A stretch of DNA of 40,440 nucleotides from Stenotrophomonas sepilia (GTDB taxonomy: Bacteria > Pseudomonadota > Gammaproteobacteria > Xanthomonadales > Xanthomonadaceae), in the NCBI RefSeq assembly GCF_003244875.1, contig NZ_LXXZ01000035.1, positions 1-40,440 on the forward strand, in the 5' to 3' direction. Made by a program: the position numbers and the translations under genes. The notes beneath the pieces are model-generated. The model ran no database searches. It saw only the letters and a list, made by a program, of their open reading frames with translations, and had not been told where the DNA came from. This document shows, in pieces, positions 1 to 9,993 of this stretch. Within the stretch, counting starts at the first letter, position 1. Every line of letters begins with the position of its first letter.

Positions 1-45
1 CCACCCCGCCTTCGACAGTTTTCCGCGATCTGCCAGGGCATTACT

Positions 46-88
46 TGGGGTCAGATCCGTTTTCCGCAGGAAAACGTGTCTGACCCCA
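46..88. repeat. 43-bp near-perfect palindrome with GGGGTCAGA / TCTGACCCC ends
   Basis: The arms 46-65 and 69-88 are 20 bases each with two mismatches around a GCA loop. They begin TGGGGTCAGA and end TCTGACCCCA. A related element with the same GGGGTCAGA start and a GCA loop lies at 29671-29709. It behaves like a dispersed intergenic hairpin. Function is unknown, and transcription termination or mRNA end protection are possible. Confidence 0.8.
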
Positions 89-116
89 TTTTGTTTGTCG
101 ATATCTGACAGATTTC

Positions 117-139
117 ATCCACGCATGGCGTGGATCTAC
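117..139. repeat. SMAG-like palindrome (ATCCACGC-ATG-GCGTGGAT + CTAC)
   Basis: Perfect 8-bp arms flank ATG, followed by CTAC, which is GTAG on the other strand. A GTAG-flanked short palindrome is the known design of SMAG (REP-like) repeats in S. maltophilia. A similar but weaker copy lies at 7929-7947. Confidence 0.75.
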
Positions 140-160
140 CGCCCACCGGGCCAAGTCCGG

Positions 161-210
161 GGGAGAGCCCCCTGAGTCAGGGGGCGGACGCGAAGCGGCG
201 GGGGTCTGGG
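161..210. repeat. GAGAGCCCC-type hairpin repeat, copy 1
   Basis: A stem GCCCCCT / AGGGGGC (167-173, 179-185) is followed by a G-rich tail ending GGCGGGGGT. The element at 38406-38449 has the same order: GAGAGCCCC, stem-loop, GGGGC, short spacer, GGCGGGGGT. The two look like members of one dispersed family. No function is evident. Confidence 0.65.
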
Positions 211-315
211 AGCTGGTAAGTGGGGCCCGCGTTTCGCGGAGCGAAGCGTGGGAGCGGCAGCGCGCATGCGATGGCCCGTTCCCAGGGCGCAGCCCTGCCG
301 ACTCCCCCGCCGGGG

Positions 316-321
316 TAAACT
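316..321 (+). promoter_or_regulatory. Putative -10 box directly upstream of recQ (TAAACT)
   Basis: TAAACT is followed by six bases (AGCGCG) and then the recQ ATG. No Shine-Dalgarno sequence sits in front of this ATG. A -10 box at this distance would place the transcription start at or next to the A of ATG, giving a leaderless mRNA. The copL start at 2227 has the same arrangement. No clear -35 was found, so this is an inference. Confidence 0.45.
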
Positions 322-327
322 AGCGCG

Positions 328-2132
<1,805 letters not shown>

Positions 2133-2133
<1 letters not shown>

Positions 2134-2150
2134 GCCGGGCTCGGCTCTAC
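2133..2150. repeat. Half SMAG remnant
   Basis: The text GCCGGGCTCGGCTCTAC right after the recQ stop matches the right half of the GCCGAGC-type SMAG palindrome. The left arm is missing or decayed. Confidence 0.4.
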
Positions 2151-2214
2151 ATTGGTGCGGCTCCAACCTTGAACCGGCCATTCAGCCGGAAGTGCATCCG
2201 CACCCGCTTGCGGC

Positions 2215-2220
2215 TAAATT
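2215..2220 (+). promoter_or_regulatory. Putative -10 box directly upstream of copL (TAAATT)
   Basis: TAAATT is followed by AGCGCC and the copL ATG at 2227. Spacing and sequence match the box before recQ (TAAACT-AGCGCG-ATG). This suggests a leaderless transcript for the copper operon or at least for copL. No strong -35 is visible. Confidence 0.45.
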
Positions 2221-2226
2221 AGCGCC

Positions 2227-2610
2227 ATGTCCCTGGCCTCGACCCTGCTCCGCGTCGTGCTCATGCTCAGCCTGTTGCTCAACGGGCTGAACGCGGCCAT
2301 GGCCCGTGGTCACGAAGAAATGGGGCGGATGGCCCACGCCGCAGCCGCTGCTGTTGATGGCGGCACTGCCGACTGCCACCACCACGCCGACACGCAGGCC
2401 AACCCGGCCCCGCAGGCCAAGGCCCCGGCCCACGACGCCCACTGCCAGATCAAGGACTGCGTGCGCAGCTGCGCCCAGCACCCGCTGCTGGTGGTGCAGC
2501 CGTTGCCGTTCATTGCCGGGCCGGCACTGTCGCTGGCCCCGCAGCCGATGCCGGCCACCGGCCGGCCGGCGCCGCCGCTGCCGCCGATCTCACGCCCTCC
2601 CATCGGCTGA
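2227..2610 (+). CDS. copL: CopL-family metal-binding regulatory protein
   Basis: 127 residues with an N-terminal hydrophobic signal sequence (MSLASTLLRVVLMLSLLLNG) and a His/Cys-rich middle (DCHHHAD, HCQIKDCVRSC) suited to binding copper outside the cytoplasm. In xanthomonads copL sits directly before copA and is needed for copper-induced copAB expression. The position, size and residue pattern agree with that. The C-terminal third is proline-rich and poorly conserved in such proteins. The copA start follows 76 bases downstream. The function is taken from the family and position, since the mechanism of CopL action is not settled. Confidence 0.85.
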   Translation: MSLASTLLRVVLMLSLLLNGLNAAMARGHEEMGRMAHAAAAAVDGGTADCHHHADTQANPAPQAKAPAHDAHCQIKDCVRSCAQHPLLVVQPLPFIAGPALSLAPQPMPATGRPAPPLPPISRPPIG

Positions 2611-2685
2611 TTCCACACGCACCGTGCGCCCTGCGCACCGCAGCCCGCCGCCTGCCGGCGTCTTTACGTGTCTGGAGTCACCACC

Positions 2686-4497
2686 ATGAATACCCGCATC
2701 CCCCGCGGTCCGGGCGCTGTGCCCATGCCGTCGCGCCGCCTGTTCGTGCAGGGCCTGGCCGCCGGTGGCGTGGTTGCCGGCATCGCCGCTGTCGGCGTGC
2801 CGCAGCGCGCGCTCGCCGCCGCCACTGCCGCCCCACGCCTGGCCGGCGCCCCCGCCGTGCTCAGCGACACCCGCATCGAACTGGCCATCGGCGAATCGCT
2901 GGCCAACTTCACTGGCCGCACCCGTCCGGCGATCACCGTCAATGGATCGCTGCCGGCACCCATCCTGCGCTGGCGCGAAGGCCAGACCGTGGACCTGTTC
3001 GTGCGCAACACGCTGGACCGCCACCCGACCTCGATCCATTGGCACGGCATCCTGCTGCCGGCCAACATGGACGGCGTGCCCGGCCTGAGCTTCAATGGCA
3101 TCGGCCCCGGTGAGACCTACCACTACCACTTCGAACTGAAGCAGTCGGGTACCTACTGGTACCACAGCCACTCGATGTTCCAGGAGCAGGCCGGCCTGTA
3201 CGGCGCGCTGATCATCGACCCGGCCGAGCCGGCGCCCTACCAGCACGACCGCGAGCACGTGATCCTGCTGTCCGACTGGACCGACATGGACCCCGGCGCG
3301 CTGTTCCGGCGCATGAAGAAGCTCGCCGAGCATGACAACTACTACAAGCGCACCCTGCCCGACTTCCTGCGTGACGTGAAGCGCGACGGTTGGTCGGCCG
3401 CGTTGTCCGACCGTGGCATGTGGGGGCGGATGCGGATGACGCCCACCGACATCTCCGACATCAATGCGCACACCTACACCTACCTGATGAATGGCACCGC
3501 GCCGGCCGGCAACTGGACCGGGCTGTTCCGCAGCGGCGAGAAAGTACTGCTGCGCTTCATCAACGGCGCCTCGATGACCTACTTCGACGTGCGCATTCCC
3601 GGCCTGAAGATGACCGTGGTCGCCGCCGACGGCCAGTACATCCATCCGGTCAGCATCGACGAGTTCCGCATCGCGCCGGCCGAAACCTACGACGTGCTGG
3701 TGGAACCGACCGGGCAGGACGCGTTCACCATCTTCTGCCAGGACATGGGCCGTACCGGCTTTGCCGCCGGAACGCTGGCAGTCCGCCATGGCCTGCAGGC
3801 ACCGATTCCCGCGCGCGACCCACGCCCGTTGCTGACGATGAGCGACATGGGGCACAACATGGGTAGTGGTGGCCATGGTGGCCATGACATGGCCGCGATG
3901 AAGGGCATGGAAGGCGGCTGCGGCGCCAGCATGGGCCACGGTGCGCACGGCGGTAGCGATGCCGCCAGCAAGGCACCGAAGCACCCGGCCAGCGAACGCA
4001 ACAACCCGCTGGTGGACATGCAGAGCTCGGCCACCGAACCGAAGCTGGACGATCCCGGTATCGGCCTGCGCGACAACGGTCGCCAGGTACTCACCTACGG
4101 CGCGATGCGCAGCCTGTTCGAGGACCCCGATGGCCGCGAGCCGAGCCGCGAGATCGAGCTGCACCTGACCGGCCATATGGAGAAGTTCTCCTGGTCATTC
4201 GATGGCATTCCGTTCGCCAGCGCCGAGCCGCTGCGGCTGAACTACGGCGAGCGCATGCGCATCGTATTGGTCAACGACACCATGATGCAGCACCCGATCC
4301 ACCTGCACGGCGTGTGGAGTGATCTGGAAAACGCGCAGGGCGAATTCCAGCTGCGCAAGCACACCATCGACATGCCACCCGGCACCCGCCGCAGTTACCG
4401 CGTGCGTGCCGATGCGCTCGGTCGCTGGGCCTACCACTGCCATCTGCTCTACCACATGGAAGCGGGCATGATGCGCGAAGTGAGGATCGAAGAATGA
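2686..4497 (+). CDS. copA: Copper resistance multicopper oxidase CopA
   Basis: A 603-residue periplasmic multicopper oxidase that handles excess copper. The ATG at 2686 is chosen over an upstream GTG at 2668 because GGAG lies at 2673-2676 with good spacing. The N-terminus has a twin-arginine signal (SRRLFVQGLAAGG, residues 16-28). Copper-ligand motifs appear in the expected order: IHWHG, WYHSHS, HPIHLHG, and YHCHLLYHMEAGM at the C-terminus. A Met/His/Gly-rich insert (MSDMGHNMGSGGHGGHDM and beyond, about 390-430) is typical of CopA and may bind further copper. The stop overlaps the copB start by four bases (ATGA), which indicates translational coupling. Confidence 0.96.
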   Translation: MNTRIPRGPGAVPMPSRRLFVQGLAAGGVVAGIAAVGVPQRALAAATAAPRLAGAPAVLSDTRIELAIGESLANFTGRTRPAITVNGSLPAPILRWREGQTVDLFVRNTLDRHPTSIHWHGILLPANMDGVPGLSFNGIGPGETYHYHFELKQSGTYWYHSHSMFQEQAGLYGALIIDPAEPAPYQHDREHVILLSDWTDMDPGALFRRMKKLAEHDNYYKRTLPDFLRDVKRDGWSAALSDRGMWGRMRMTPTDISDINAHTYTYLMNGTAPAGNWTGLFRSGEKVLLRFINGASMTYFDVRIPGLKMTVVAADGQYIHPVSIDEFRIAPAETYDVLVEPTGQDAFTIFCQDMGRTGFAAGTLAVRHGLQAPIPARDPRPLLTMSDMGHNMGSGGHGGHDMAAMKGMEGGCGASMGHGAHGGSDAASKAPKHPASERNNPLVDMQSSATEPKLDDPGIGLRDNGRQVLTYGAMRSLFEDPDGREPSREIELHLTGHMEKFSWSFDGIPFASAEPLRLNYGERMRIVLVNDTMMQHPIHLHGVWSDLENAQGEFQLRKHTIDMPPGTRRSYRVRADALGRWAYHCHLLYHMEAGMMREVRIEE

Positions 4498-5489
4498 GCC
4501 ACTCACTGCTTTCCCCCAGCCTACTGGCCCTGGGCCTGGCCGCGGCATGGCCGGTATTCGCGCAGTCGCATGCTGGCCATGACATGGACGCGATAGATCC
4601 GCCCGCAAAGACCGCCAACGCGCCGGCCGAACCGGTCGATCATTCGAAGATGGATCATTCGAAGATGGACATGGGCGCGGCGGATCACGCCGGCATGGAC
4701 CACTCCACGATGGACCACTCGAAGATGGACCATTCACAGATGGACCACGAGGGGATGGGTCACGGCACGCCCGCACCGATCGAACCGCGCGAGCCGATCC
4801 CGGTTCCCACCGATGCCGACCGCGCTGCCGCATTCCCACCGATCGCGCACGATGCGATGGAGCATGCACCGCAGATCAACAGCCTGCTGCTGATCGATCG
4901 CCTCGAACACTGGGACGGCAAGAACAGCACCGGCCAGGCCTGGGAGGCCACCGGCTGGATCGGTGGCAACATCAACCGCCTGTGGTTGCGCACCGATGGC
5001 GAACGCAGCCGCGGCCGCACGGAATCGTCGTCACTGGAAGCACTGTATGGTCGCAGCGTATCGCCGTGGTGGGACGTGCTGGTCGGCGTGCGCCAGGACT
5101 TCCAGCCGGCCGACTCGCGCACCTGGGCGGCCATCGGCATCCAGGGCCTTGCACCGTACAAGTTCGAGAGCTCGGCAACGCTGTACATGGGTTCCGGCGG
5201 CCAGGTGCTGGCCAAGGCCGAGGTCGAGTACGACGTGCTGCTGACCAACCGCCTGATCCTGCAGCCGCTGCTGGAAGCCACCATCGCAGCCAAGGATGAA
5301 CCGGAGTACGGCATTGGTCGCGGACTGAACAAGGTCGAAGCCGGGCTGCGCCTGCGTTATGAGTTCAGCCGCCGTTTCGCGCCGTACATCGGCATCAGCC
5401 ACGAGCGCACGTTTGGCGACACCGCCGACTACGCCGGTGACCACGCGCGCGACACGCGTTGGGTGGCCGGCGTTCGCATGTGGTTCTGA
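4494..5489 (+). CDS. copB: Copper resistance protein CopB (outer membrane)
   Basis: 331 residues. A signal peptide (MSHSLLSPSLLALGLAAAWP, cleaved near AQS) is followed by a Met/His-rich segment of repeated MDHSKM / MDHSTM / MDHSQM units (about residues 45-85), a likely copper-binding array. The rest, from about 120, resembles the CopB outer-membrane beta-barrel and ends in an aromatic residue (VAGVRMWF), as usual for outer-membrane proteins. It overlaps copA by four bases and completes copLAB. The repeated Met/His units are short and could vary in number between strains. Confidence 0.94.
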   Translation: MSHSLLSPSLLALGLAAAWPVFAQSHAGHDMDAIDPPAKTANAPAEPVDHSKMDHSKMDMGAADHAGMDHSTMDHSKMDHSQMDHEGMGHGTPAPIEPREPIPVPTDADRAAAFPPIAHDAMEHAPQINSLLLIDRLEHWDGKNSTGQAWEATGWIGGNINRLWLRTDGERSRGRTESSSLEALYGRSVSPWWDVLVGVRQDFQPADSRTWAAIGIQGLAPYKFESSATLYMGSGGQVLAKAEVEYDVLLTNRLILQPLLEATIAAKDEPEYGIGRGLNKVEAGLRLRYEFSRRFAPYIGISHERTFGDTADYAGDHARDTRWVAGVRMWF

Positions 5490-5570
5490 TCAGCGGGGTG
5501 TGAGCAACCGCCAGCCCCGGCAAACGCCGGGGCCGGCTACACTGCGCCACGTTCCAATGCAGGCTCCGCC

Positions 5571-6076
5571 ATGTCGCTGCAGATCCGCCGCGCCACCCTT
5601 GCCGATGTCGACGCGCTGTCGGCCATCGCCATCACCACCTACAACGAAACCTGGGGCGACTCGTATCCGGCGCAGGAGCTGCAGGATTTCCGCACTACAG
5701 CAGCGAACCGCAGCGCACCGAACTGTCCGACCCGCGCAGCGCGATCTGGCTGCTGATGGACGGCAACAACGTGGTCGGCTACCTGGCTGCTGGTGCCAAC
5801 ACCCTGCCGCATGCCGATGCCTGCGAAGGCGACATCGAACTGAAGCGCTTCTACATCCTGGCCGACTACCAGAACGGCGGCCACGGCGCGCGCCTGATGG
5901 ACGCGTTCATGGCCTGGCTGGACCAGCCGCAGCGCCGCACCCTGTGGGTGGGCGTCTGGGAGGAGAACTTCGGCGCGCAGCGCTTCTACGCGCGCTACGG
6001 CTGCAGCAAGGTCGGCGAGTACGACTTCGTCGTCGGGGATACGCGCGACCGCGAGTTCATCCTGCGCCGGCTGTGA
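5571..6076 (+). pseudogene. GNAT N-acetyltransferase, broken by a frameshift near 5690
   Basis: The first 40 residues (MSLQIRRATLADVDALSAIA..., ending ELQDF) read in the frame of the ATG at 5571 and then hit a stop at 5754-5756. The rest of the acetyltransferase continues in another frame from about 5693 (HYSSEPQRTELSDP, then WLLMDGNNVVGYL) to the stop at 6074-6076. The second part contains the acetyl-CoA-binding and C-terminal GNAT region with ENFGAQRFYARYG. The intact paralogue at 26115-26636 shows the two parts belong to one protein of about 170 residues. The break is a net loss of a base (or gain of two) between TTC at 5688 and CAC at 5693. It may be a real pseudogene or a sequence error. 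An internal ATG at 5756 could allow a fragment, but that would lack the N-terminal fold. Confidence 0.85.
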
Positions 6077-6089
6077 CCATGCTGCACAT

Positions 6090-6150
6090 GTAGAGTCGAG
6101 CCGTGCTCGACTGCTTTGGCAATAGCCAGTCGAGCATGGCTCGACTCTAC
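6090..6150. repeat. Inverted pair of SMAG palindromes between convergent genes
   Basis: Two GTAG-ended palindromes (6090-6112, GTAGAGTCGAGCCGTGCTCGA; 6128-6150, TCGAGCATGGCTCGACTCTAC) face each other with 15 bases between. Each can form its own hairpin and the pair can form one long hairpin. They lie between the convergent GNAT pseudogene and the zinc-ribbon gene. In this copy the arms use GTCGAGC in place of GCCGAGC. Confidence 0.85.
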
Positions 6151-6163
6151 AAAAGCGAAGCAC

Positions 6164-6490
6164 CTAGAAGTCGAACAACTCCGACAGGAAGCTGTCCTTC
6201 TTCTTTTTCTTGTACCCATGGCCGTACTGCTGGCCCCGGTTGTCCTCGTAGCGCTGGCCCAGGTGGCGGGTATCGCGATGCATCACCGGCGGCGGCGCAG
6301 CGGCCGGCTGTGCCTGCACAGGGGCGGGCGGCGGCACCGCAGCACCGGCGCCGGCATGTTCGATGATCTTGTCCAGCTCGCCACGGTCCAGCCACACGCC
6401 ACGGCAACCGGGGCAGTAATCGATCTCGATGCCATGGCGCTCGGCCATCTGCAGGGTCTGGGTCTTGCACACGGGGCACAGCATGGGCAT
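6164..6490 (-). CDS. Small zinc-ribbon (zf-TFIIB type) protein
   Basis: 108 residues. The N-terminus has two CxxC knuckles, CPVC and CPGC, followed by RGVWLDRGELDKIIE, the hallmark of the zf-TFIIB-like domain found in small bacterial proteins of unknown role. A Pro/Ala-rich linker (PPPAPVQAQPAAAPPP) leads to a basic stretch YKKKKKDSFLSELFDF at the C-terminus. Two in-frame ATGs (6490 and 6484) compete. AGGAG at 6497-6493 is better spaced for the second, giving MLCPVC as the likely true start. The longer open frame upstream is antisense to the CPBP gene and is not real. No operon partner. Confidence 0.88.
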   Translation of the reverse strand: MPMLCPVCKTQTLQMAERHGIEIDYCPGCRGVWLDRGELDKIIEHAGAGAAVPPPAPVQAQPAAAPPPVMHRDTRHLGQRYEDNRGQQYGHGYKKKKKDSFLSELFDF

Positions 6491-6634
6491 GGCTCCTGAA
6501 GGTCTGGCAACGACTCTACCTGCCCACGGATGACTGTGCGGCAACACATGACCGATGGCACAGGGACTTCCGGCGCGTGCCAGCCTCCCCGGCCGCCTTC
6601 CACACTGCACGCTGGTTCCGCAGGGAGTGCGTGC

Positions 6635-7402
6635 ATGACCGTCCTGTCCCGCCTGCCCAACGCGGCGCGCCTGCTGCTGGTGCTCCTCGGCGTCGGCCTG
6701 GGCCTCAATCTGCGCGATGTCGCTGCGGCCGCAGGCGCGCCGATTCCCGCCTTGCCCATGCCCTACGGCGGCAGCCTGCTGGACAACGCACTGGCCGTGC
6801 TGCTGGCACTGCTGCTGGCCGCACTGCTGCGCCCCCATGGGGTAGGCCTGATGGCCAGCCTGGGGCTGCGCGGCAACGGCTGGCGCGGCCCGATGTGGGT
6901 GCTGCTGGCCAGCCTGCCCTGCTGGCTGGGCCTGGCGCTGCTGGGCACGCCCAACACCGCACTGACCACCCTGGATGCAACGATGCTCGCCGTGCTGTTC
7001 CCACTGGCCGAGGAAGTGCTGTTCCGCGGCCTCGGCTTCGTGTTGCTGGTGAAGCTCATGCGTGGCCCGTGGTCCCTGCTTGCGCTGCCGCAGGCGCTGC
7101 TGTTCGGTTGGGTGCACTGGCTGGGCTTCGGCGGCTTCGACGGCGGCGGCACTGCCCTGTTCGTCGGCGCGGTCATCGCACTGGGCGGCTTCATCTTCGC
7201 TTGGCTCGACCATCTGGACGGCGACACCCTGTGGTGCGGCCTGGTGCTGCATGTATCGATGAACATGGCGTGGAACGCGTTCAGCCTCGATGACGCCGTC
7301 GCGCTGGGCTGGCAGGCCACCAGCCTGCGTATCGGCACCGCGCTGCTGGCGGTGGCGGTGCTGGCCTGGCAGGTACGCCGCCGGCAGCAGCATCGGCTGT
7401 AA
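6635..7402 (+). CDS. CPBP family intramembrane metalloprotease
   Basis: 255 residues with several hydrophobic segments. The CPBP (CAAX protease / bacteriocin-processing) signature is present: AEEVLFRGLG (motif 1, EExxxR), FGWVHWLGFGG (motif 2 with His), and HVSMNMAWNAF (motif 3 with His and Asn). Members are membrane-embedded proteases or bacteriocin self-immunity proteins. The ATG at 6635 is preferred because AGGGAG precedes it by seven bases; an earlier in-frame ATG at 6530 would add a hydrophilic, unlikely N-terminus. No bacteriocin gene is visible nearby, so the substrate cannot be named. Confidence 0.9.
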   Translation: MTVLSRLPNAARLLLVLLGVGLGLNLRDVAAAAGAPIPALPMPYGGSLLDNALAVLLALLLAALLRPHGVGLMASLGLRGNGWRGPMWVLLASLPCWLGLALLGTPNTALTTLDATMLAVLFPLAEEVLFRGLGFVLLVKLMRGPWSLLALPQALLFGWVHWLGFGGFDGGGTALFVGAVIALGGFIFAWLDHLDGDTLWCGLVLHVSMNMAWNAFSLDDAVALGWQATSLRIGTALLAVAVLAWQVRRRQQHRL

Positions 7403-7495
7403 CGCTCACTTAGCCTGGCGTGCACGCCGGGATCACCCCCGGCTTGCGCATACTTGCGCGCCTTCTGCTCCCCTGTTGTCCGGAGTTGCCGCGTC

Positions 7496-7921
7496 ATGTT
7501 GCTGTCCAAGCGCTTTGTGGAACCGCGCGTCCTGCTGATCGAGGACGCCGAGGAAACCCAGGAACTCAGCCGCCTCGCCCTGGAAAGCCAGGCCTGCCAG
7601 GTCACCGCTGTCAGCAGTGCCGAGGCCGCGCTGGGCCTGCTCAACGCCGGCGAGCCGTTCGACCTGCTGTTCACCGACGTCTGCCTGGGCGGGATCAGCG
7701 GCATCGAAACCGCCAACCGCGTGCGCGAGCATCTGCCGCAGCTGCCGATCCTGGTCACCTCCGGCATGGACCAGCATCATGTGCTGCCGCAGCTGCGCGC
7801 CGGCATCCACTTCCTGCCCAAGCCGTACAGCATGAGCGAGCTGCTCGATGCCATCCGCCTGTGCTTCCGCCATGCAGCGGATGCCACGTTGATGCCGCCG
7901 CCGCAGGCCAGCGCGGCCTGA
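7496..7921 (+). CDS. Stand-alone response regulator receiver protein
   Basis: 141 residues holding a single CheY-like receiver domain and no output domain. The acidic pocket is in LLIEDAEETQ, the phospho-acceptor Asp in DLLFTDVCLGG, the switch Thr/Ser in ILVTSGMD and the conserved Lys in FLPKPYSMSELLDAI. The C-terminus is a short Ala/Pro tail. The ATG at 7496 has GGAG ten bases upstream. No histidine kinase is encoded next to it, so the partner is unknown. It converges on the esterase gene at 7959. Confidence 0.9.
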   Translation: MLLSKRFVEPRVLLIEDAEETQELSRLALESQACQVTAVSSAEAALGLLNAGEPFDLLFTDVCLGGISGIETANRVREHLPQLPILVTSGMDQHHVLPQLRAGIHFLPKPYSMSELLDAIRLCFRHAADATLMPPPQASAA

Positions 7922-7928
7922 GGCAATC

Positions 7929-7947
7929 ATTCACGCATGGCGTGGAT
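7929..7947. repeat. SMAG-like palindrome between convergent genes
   Basis: ATTCACGCATGGCGTGGAT is a near-perfect palindrome of the same type as 117-139 (one arm mismatch, no clear GTAG). It fills most of the 37-base gap between the convergent receiver-domain and esterase genes and may act as a shared terminator. Confidence 0.6.
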
Positions 7948-7958
7948 TGAACCTGCAA

Positions 7959-8897
7959 TCAACCGCTGCTGTACGGTCCGGTACCCGGGAACACCTTCAG
8001 CAGCGCGCGGGTGATCATGTCCGGATACACGGTGAAGTGATCCTGGTCATCGATCACCATGTTGTCCACCGTCAACGAGCGCCCGTTGGCGCGCAGCTGC
8101 TCGGCGAATTCGGCGTTGTGGCGCAGCATGTCGTTGCGGGTGAAATAGCGCGGCTCCGGCTTCACCGTTTCGAAGCTGCCGATCGACAGCACCACCGTGG
8201 TCGGCTGCGTGGGCGCCTTGGCCTCGGCCTGCATGCGCGGCACCCGATGGTTGTCGAACCACAGCGACGGGCTTGACAGGATGTAGGTGCGGAACATGTC
8301 TGGGCGCGTGGTCAGCACGTAGGCACCGAACAAGCCACCATAGGAATGACCGGCATAGGCGCGCCGCGCCGGATCAGTGCGGTAGCGCGCATCGATCATC
8401 GGCAGCACCTGCTCAGCGAGGAAATCACGGTAGTGCGCCGCGCCGCCGTAGCTGACGTCGTCGCTGTAGTCACGCGGATCGGTGCGCGCCGGATCGCTGG
8501 GCGTGTAATCGCGCGAGCGGCTCTGCTTGGACGTCAGGCCTTCCTGCGGCGGCAGCCCGACCAGGATGAAATCCTCGAGGTTCACGCCCTTCTGCCCCAC
8601 CATGTTGCGCACGCTGCGCACCAGCGGGAAGGTGTACAGCGCATCGGTCACATACAGCACCGGATAGCGCTTCTCTGGATGCGCCGCGTAGTCAGCCGGC
8701 AGTGCTACCCAGATCGGATAATCGCGGCCCACCGGATCGTGCACGCGCAGCGCTTCGGTATCCGGCAGCACCACGCCCGGCACAGCGGTGGCCGCGCTTT
8801 CTTTCGCTTCATTCTGCGTTGCCGGTGGCGCCACCGACATCGCACAGCTACTCATGGCCAGGCAGGCCGCCATACTCCATCCACGCACACGCTGCAT
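7959..8897 (-). CDS. Exported alpha/beta-hydrolase esterase (PF00756 / Fes-IroE-like)
   Basis: 312 residues. The start at 8897 (MQRVRGWSMAACLAMSSCAM) has GGGAGAG upstream and gives a signal sequence with a possible but atypical lipobox (MSSC). The nucleophile elbow is GHSYGGLFGAY, and DQDHFTVYPDMI carries the likely catalytic His. The fold pattern (VLYVTDALYTFP, ILVGLPPQ, Arg/Asp-rich YTPSDPARTDPRDY segment) fits the putative-esterase family that includes siderophore esterases. It follows the related gene at 8980-9831 by 82 bases on the same strand, so the two are probably one unit. Substrate unknown. No siderophore synthesis gene is in the window. Confidence 0.87.
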   Translation of the reverse strand: MQRVRGWSMAACLAMSSCAMSVAPPATQNEAKESAATAVPGVVLPDTEALRVHDPVGRDYPIWVALPADYAAHPEKRYPVLYVTDALYTFPLVRSVRNMVGQKGVNLEDFILVGLPPQEGLTSKQSRSRDYTPSDPARTDPRDYSDDVSYGGAAHYRDFLAEQVLPMIDARYRTDPARRAYAGHSYGGLFGAYVLTTRPDMFRTYILSSPSLWFDNHRVPRMQAEAKAPTQPTTVVLSIGSFETVKPEPRYFTRNDMLRHNAEFAEQLRANGRSLTVDNMVIDDQDHFTVYPDMITRALLKVFPGTGPYSSG

Positions 8898-8979
8898 CCA
8901 CACTCTCCCATTGCGGGCGGCGCACCGCATGGCACCGCTGCCGCATCCCTGCATGGCGTGCAGCCCGGTGCCAGTGCGG

Positions 8980-9831
8980 TCAGGGCGAGGCCGGCGGTGG
9001 TGCCGGGAACAGCGTGCGCAGCGCCTGCATTGCGGCCGGGTGATAGAGGGTCGCGTGGGTTTCCTCCGGCAGCGGCAGGTACTTCACCAGCGGCGACGGC
9101 GAGGCGTGCTGCAGCAATGCGGCCAGTCGTGCGGCAGAGGCGGCCAGCTCCGGCTGCCCGCTGCTGGCCAGGAACACGTGCGGCTGCGCACGCGTCACCG
9201 CAGGCAACTGCCTGGCCGCTCCGGCCAGCATCGCGCCGCGGTTCCACCACAGGCTGGGATCCAGCGCGATGTAGCTGTTGAACAGCGCCGGTTCCTGCAG
9301 CAGCGTCTCAACCACGAACAGGCCGGCCAGCGACTCACCGATCAGCGCGCGCTCGTCGGTGGTCGGGTAGCGCTGGCGTACCTGCGGCATCAGTTCATCG
9401 CGCAGAAACGTGCGGTAGGCCGCGGAACCCCCAACGCGCGGCGCGATCTTCTGGTCCTGCGGATCGCTGCTGGGGCCGGTCATGTCGCGACGGCGCTCGG
9501 TGTTCTCGATGCCGACCAGCAGGAACGGGCGCATGCTGCCATTGCCGCTCAGCACCTGCACCAGTCCTGCCACGTGCAGGAAGTCCTCACCGATGCCGCC
9601 GTCGGGCATGTAGATCACCGGCAGCGGCGCCTTCGGGTCCAGGCCCCAGGGCTGCGGGCGGTAGACATTGATGCGGCGGGTTTCACCCAGCGCCTTCGAT
9701 TCGATGGTGAAGGTTTCGCCGATCACCAGCGAGGTTGCGGCCGCTGATTGTGCGGACGGCGCCGGTTCGGCGGCCATCAACGGCGCGACGGAGATGGCGG
9801 ACAACAACAGCGACAGCATGATCAAGCGCAT
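8980..9831 (-). CDS. Exported alpha/beta-hydrolase esterase (PF00756 / Fes-IroE-like)
   Basis: 283 residues. The signal peptide MRLIMLSLLLSAISVAPLMA ends near AAEP. The nucleophile elbow is GESLAGLFVVETLL. LPVIYMPDGGIGEDF is the family's first strand and oxyanion region, and PEETHATLYHPA carries the likely catalytic His. GGSAAYRTFLRDELMPQV matches the helix before the nucleophile in IroE-like enzymes. It resembles its downstream neighbour (7959-8897) in plan but not closely in sequence, so the pair is an old duplication or separately acquired relatives. The ATG at 9831 was chosen because it begins the signal sequence; the ribosome binding site is weak. Confidence 0.87.
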   Translation of the reverse strand: MRLIMLSLLLSAISVAPLMAAEPAPSAQSAAATSLVIGETFTIESKALGETRRINVYRPQPWGLDPKAPLPVIYMPDGGIGEDFLHVAGLVQVLSGNGSMRPFLLVGIENTERRRDMTGPSSDPQDQKIAPRVGGSAAYRTFLRDELMPQVRQRYPTTDERALIGESLAGLFVVETLLQEPALFNSYIALDPSLWWNRGAMLAGAARQLPAVTRAQPHVFLASSGQPELAASAARLAALLQHASPSPLVKYLPLPEETHATLYHPAAMQALRTLFPAPPPASP

Positions 9832-9993
9832 GGGGTGACCCGTCCTGGGAAAGAGGCCGAGCATAGCGCCCAGCGGCAGGCATTGGCGGCTTCTGCACGC
9901 TCAGCATCCCTGCCAGATGCATAGATCCATGCCATGCGGGGGATGACCTCCCCGCGCGCAACCGGGTACGGCTCGGTTTCCCATGCGAATCGC

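Larger units (their letters stand above)
1..327. other. Non-coding leader before recQ, rich in palindromes
   Basis: I see no credible gene in this stretch. It holds three different palindromic repeats, listed separately (46-88, 117-139, 161-210), and a weaker inverted repeat near 229-253 with arms CGCGTTTCGC and GCGAAGCG. A promoter-like box lies just before recQ at 316-321. The short ORFs here have poor composition and run through the repeats, so I treat them as chance. Confidence 0.7.
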
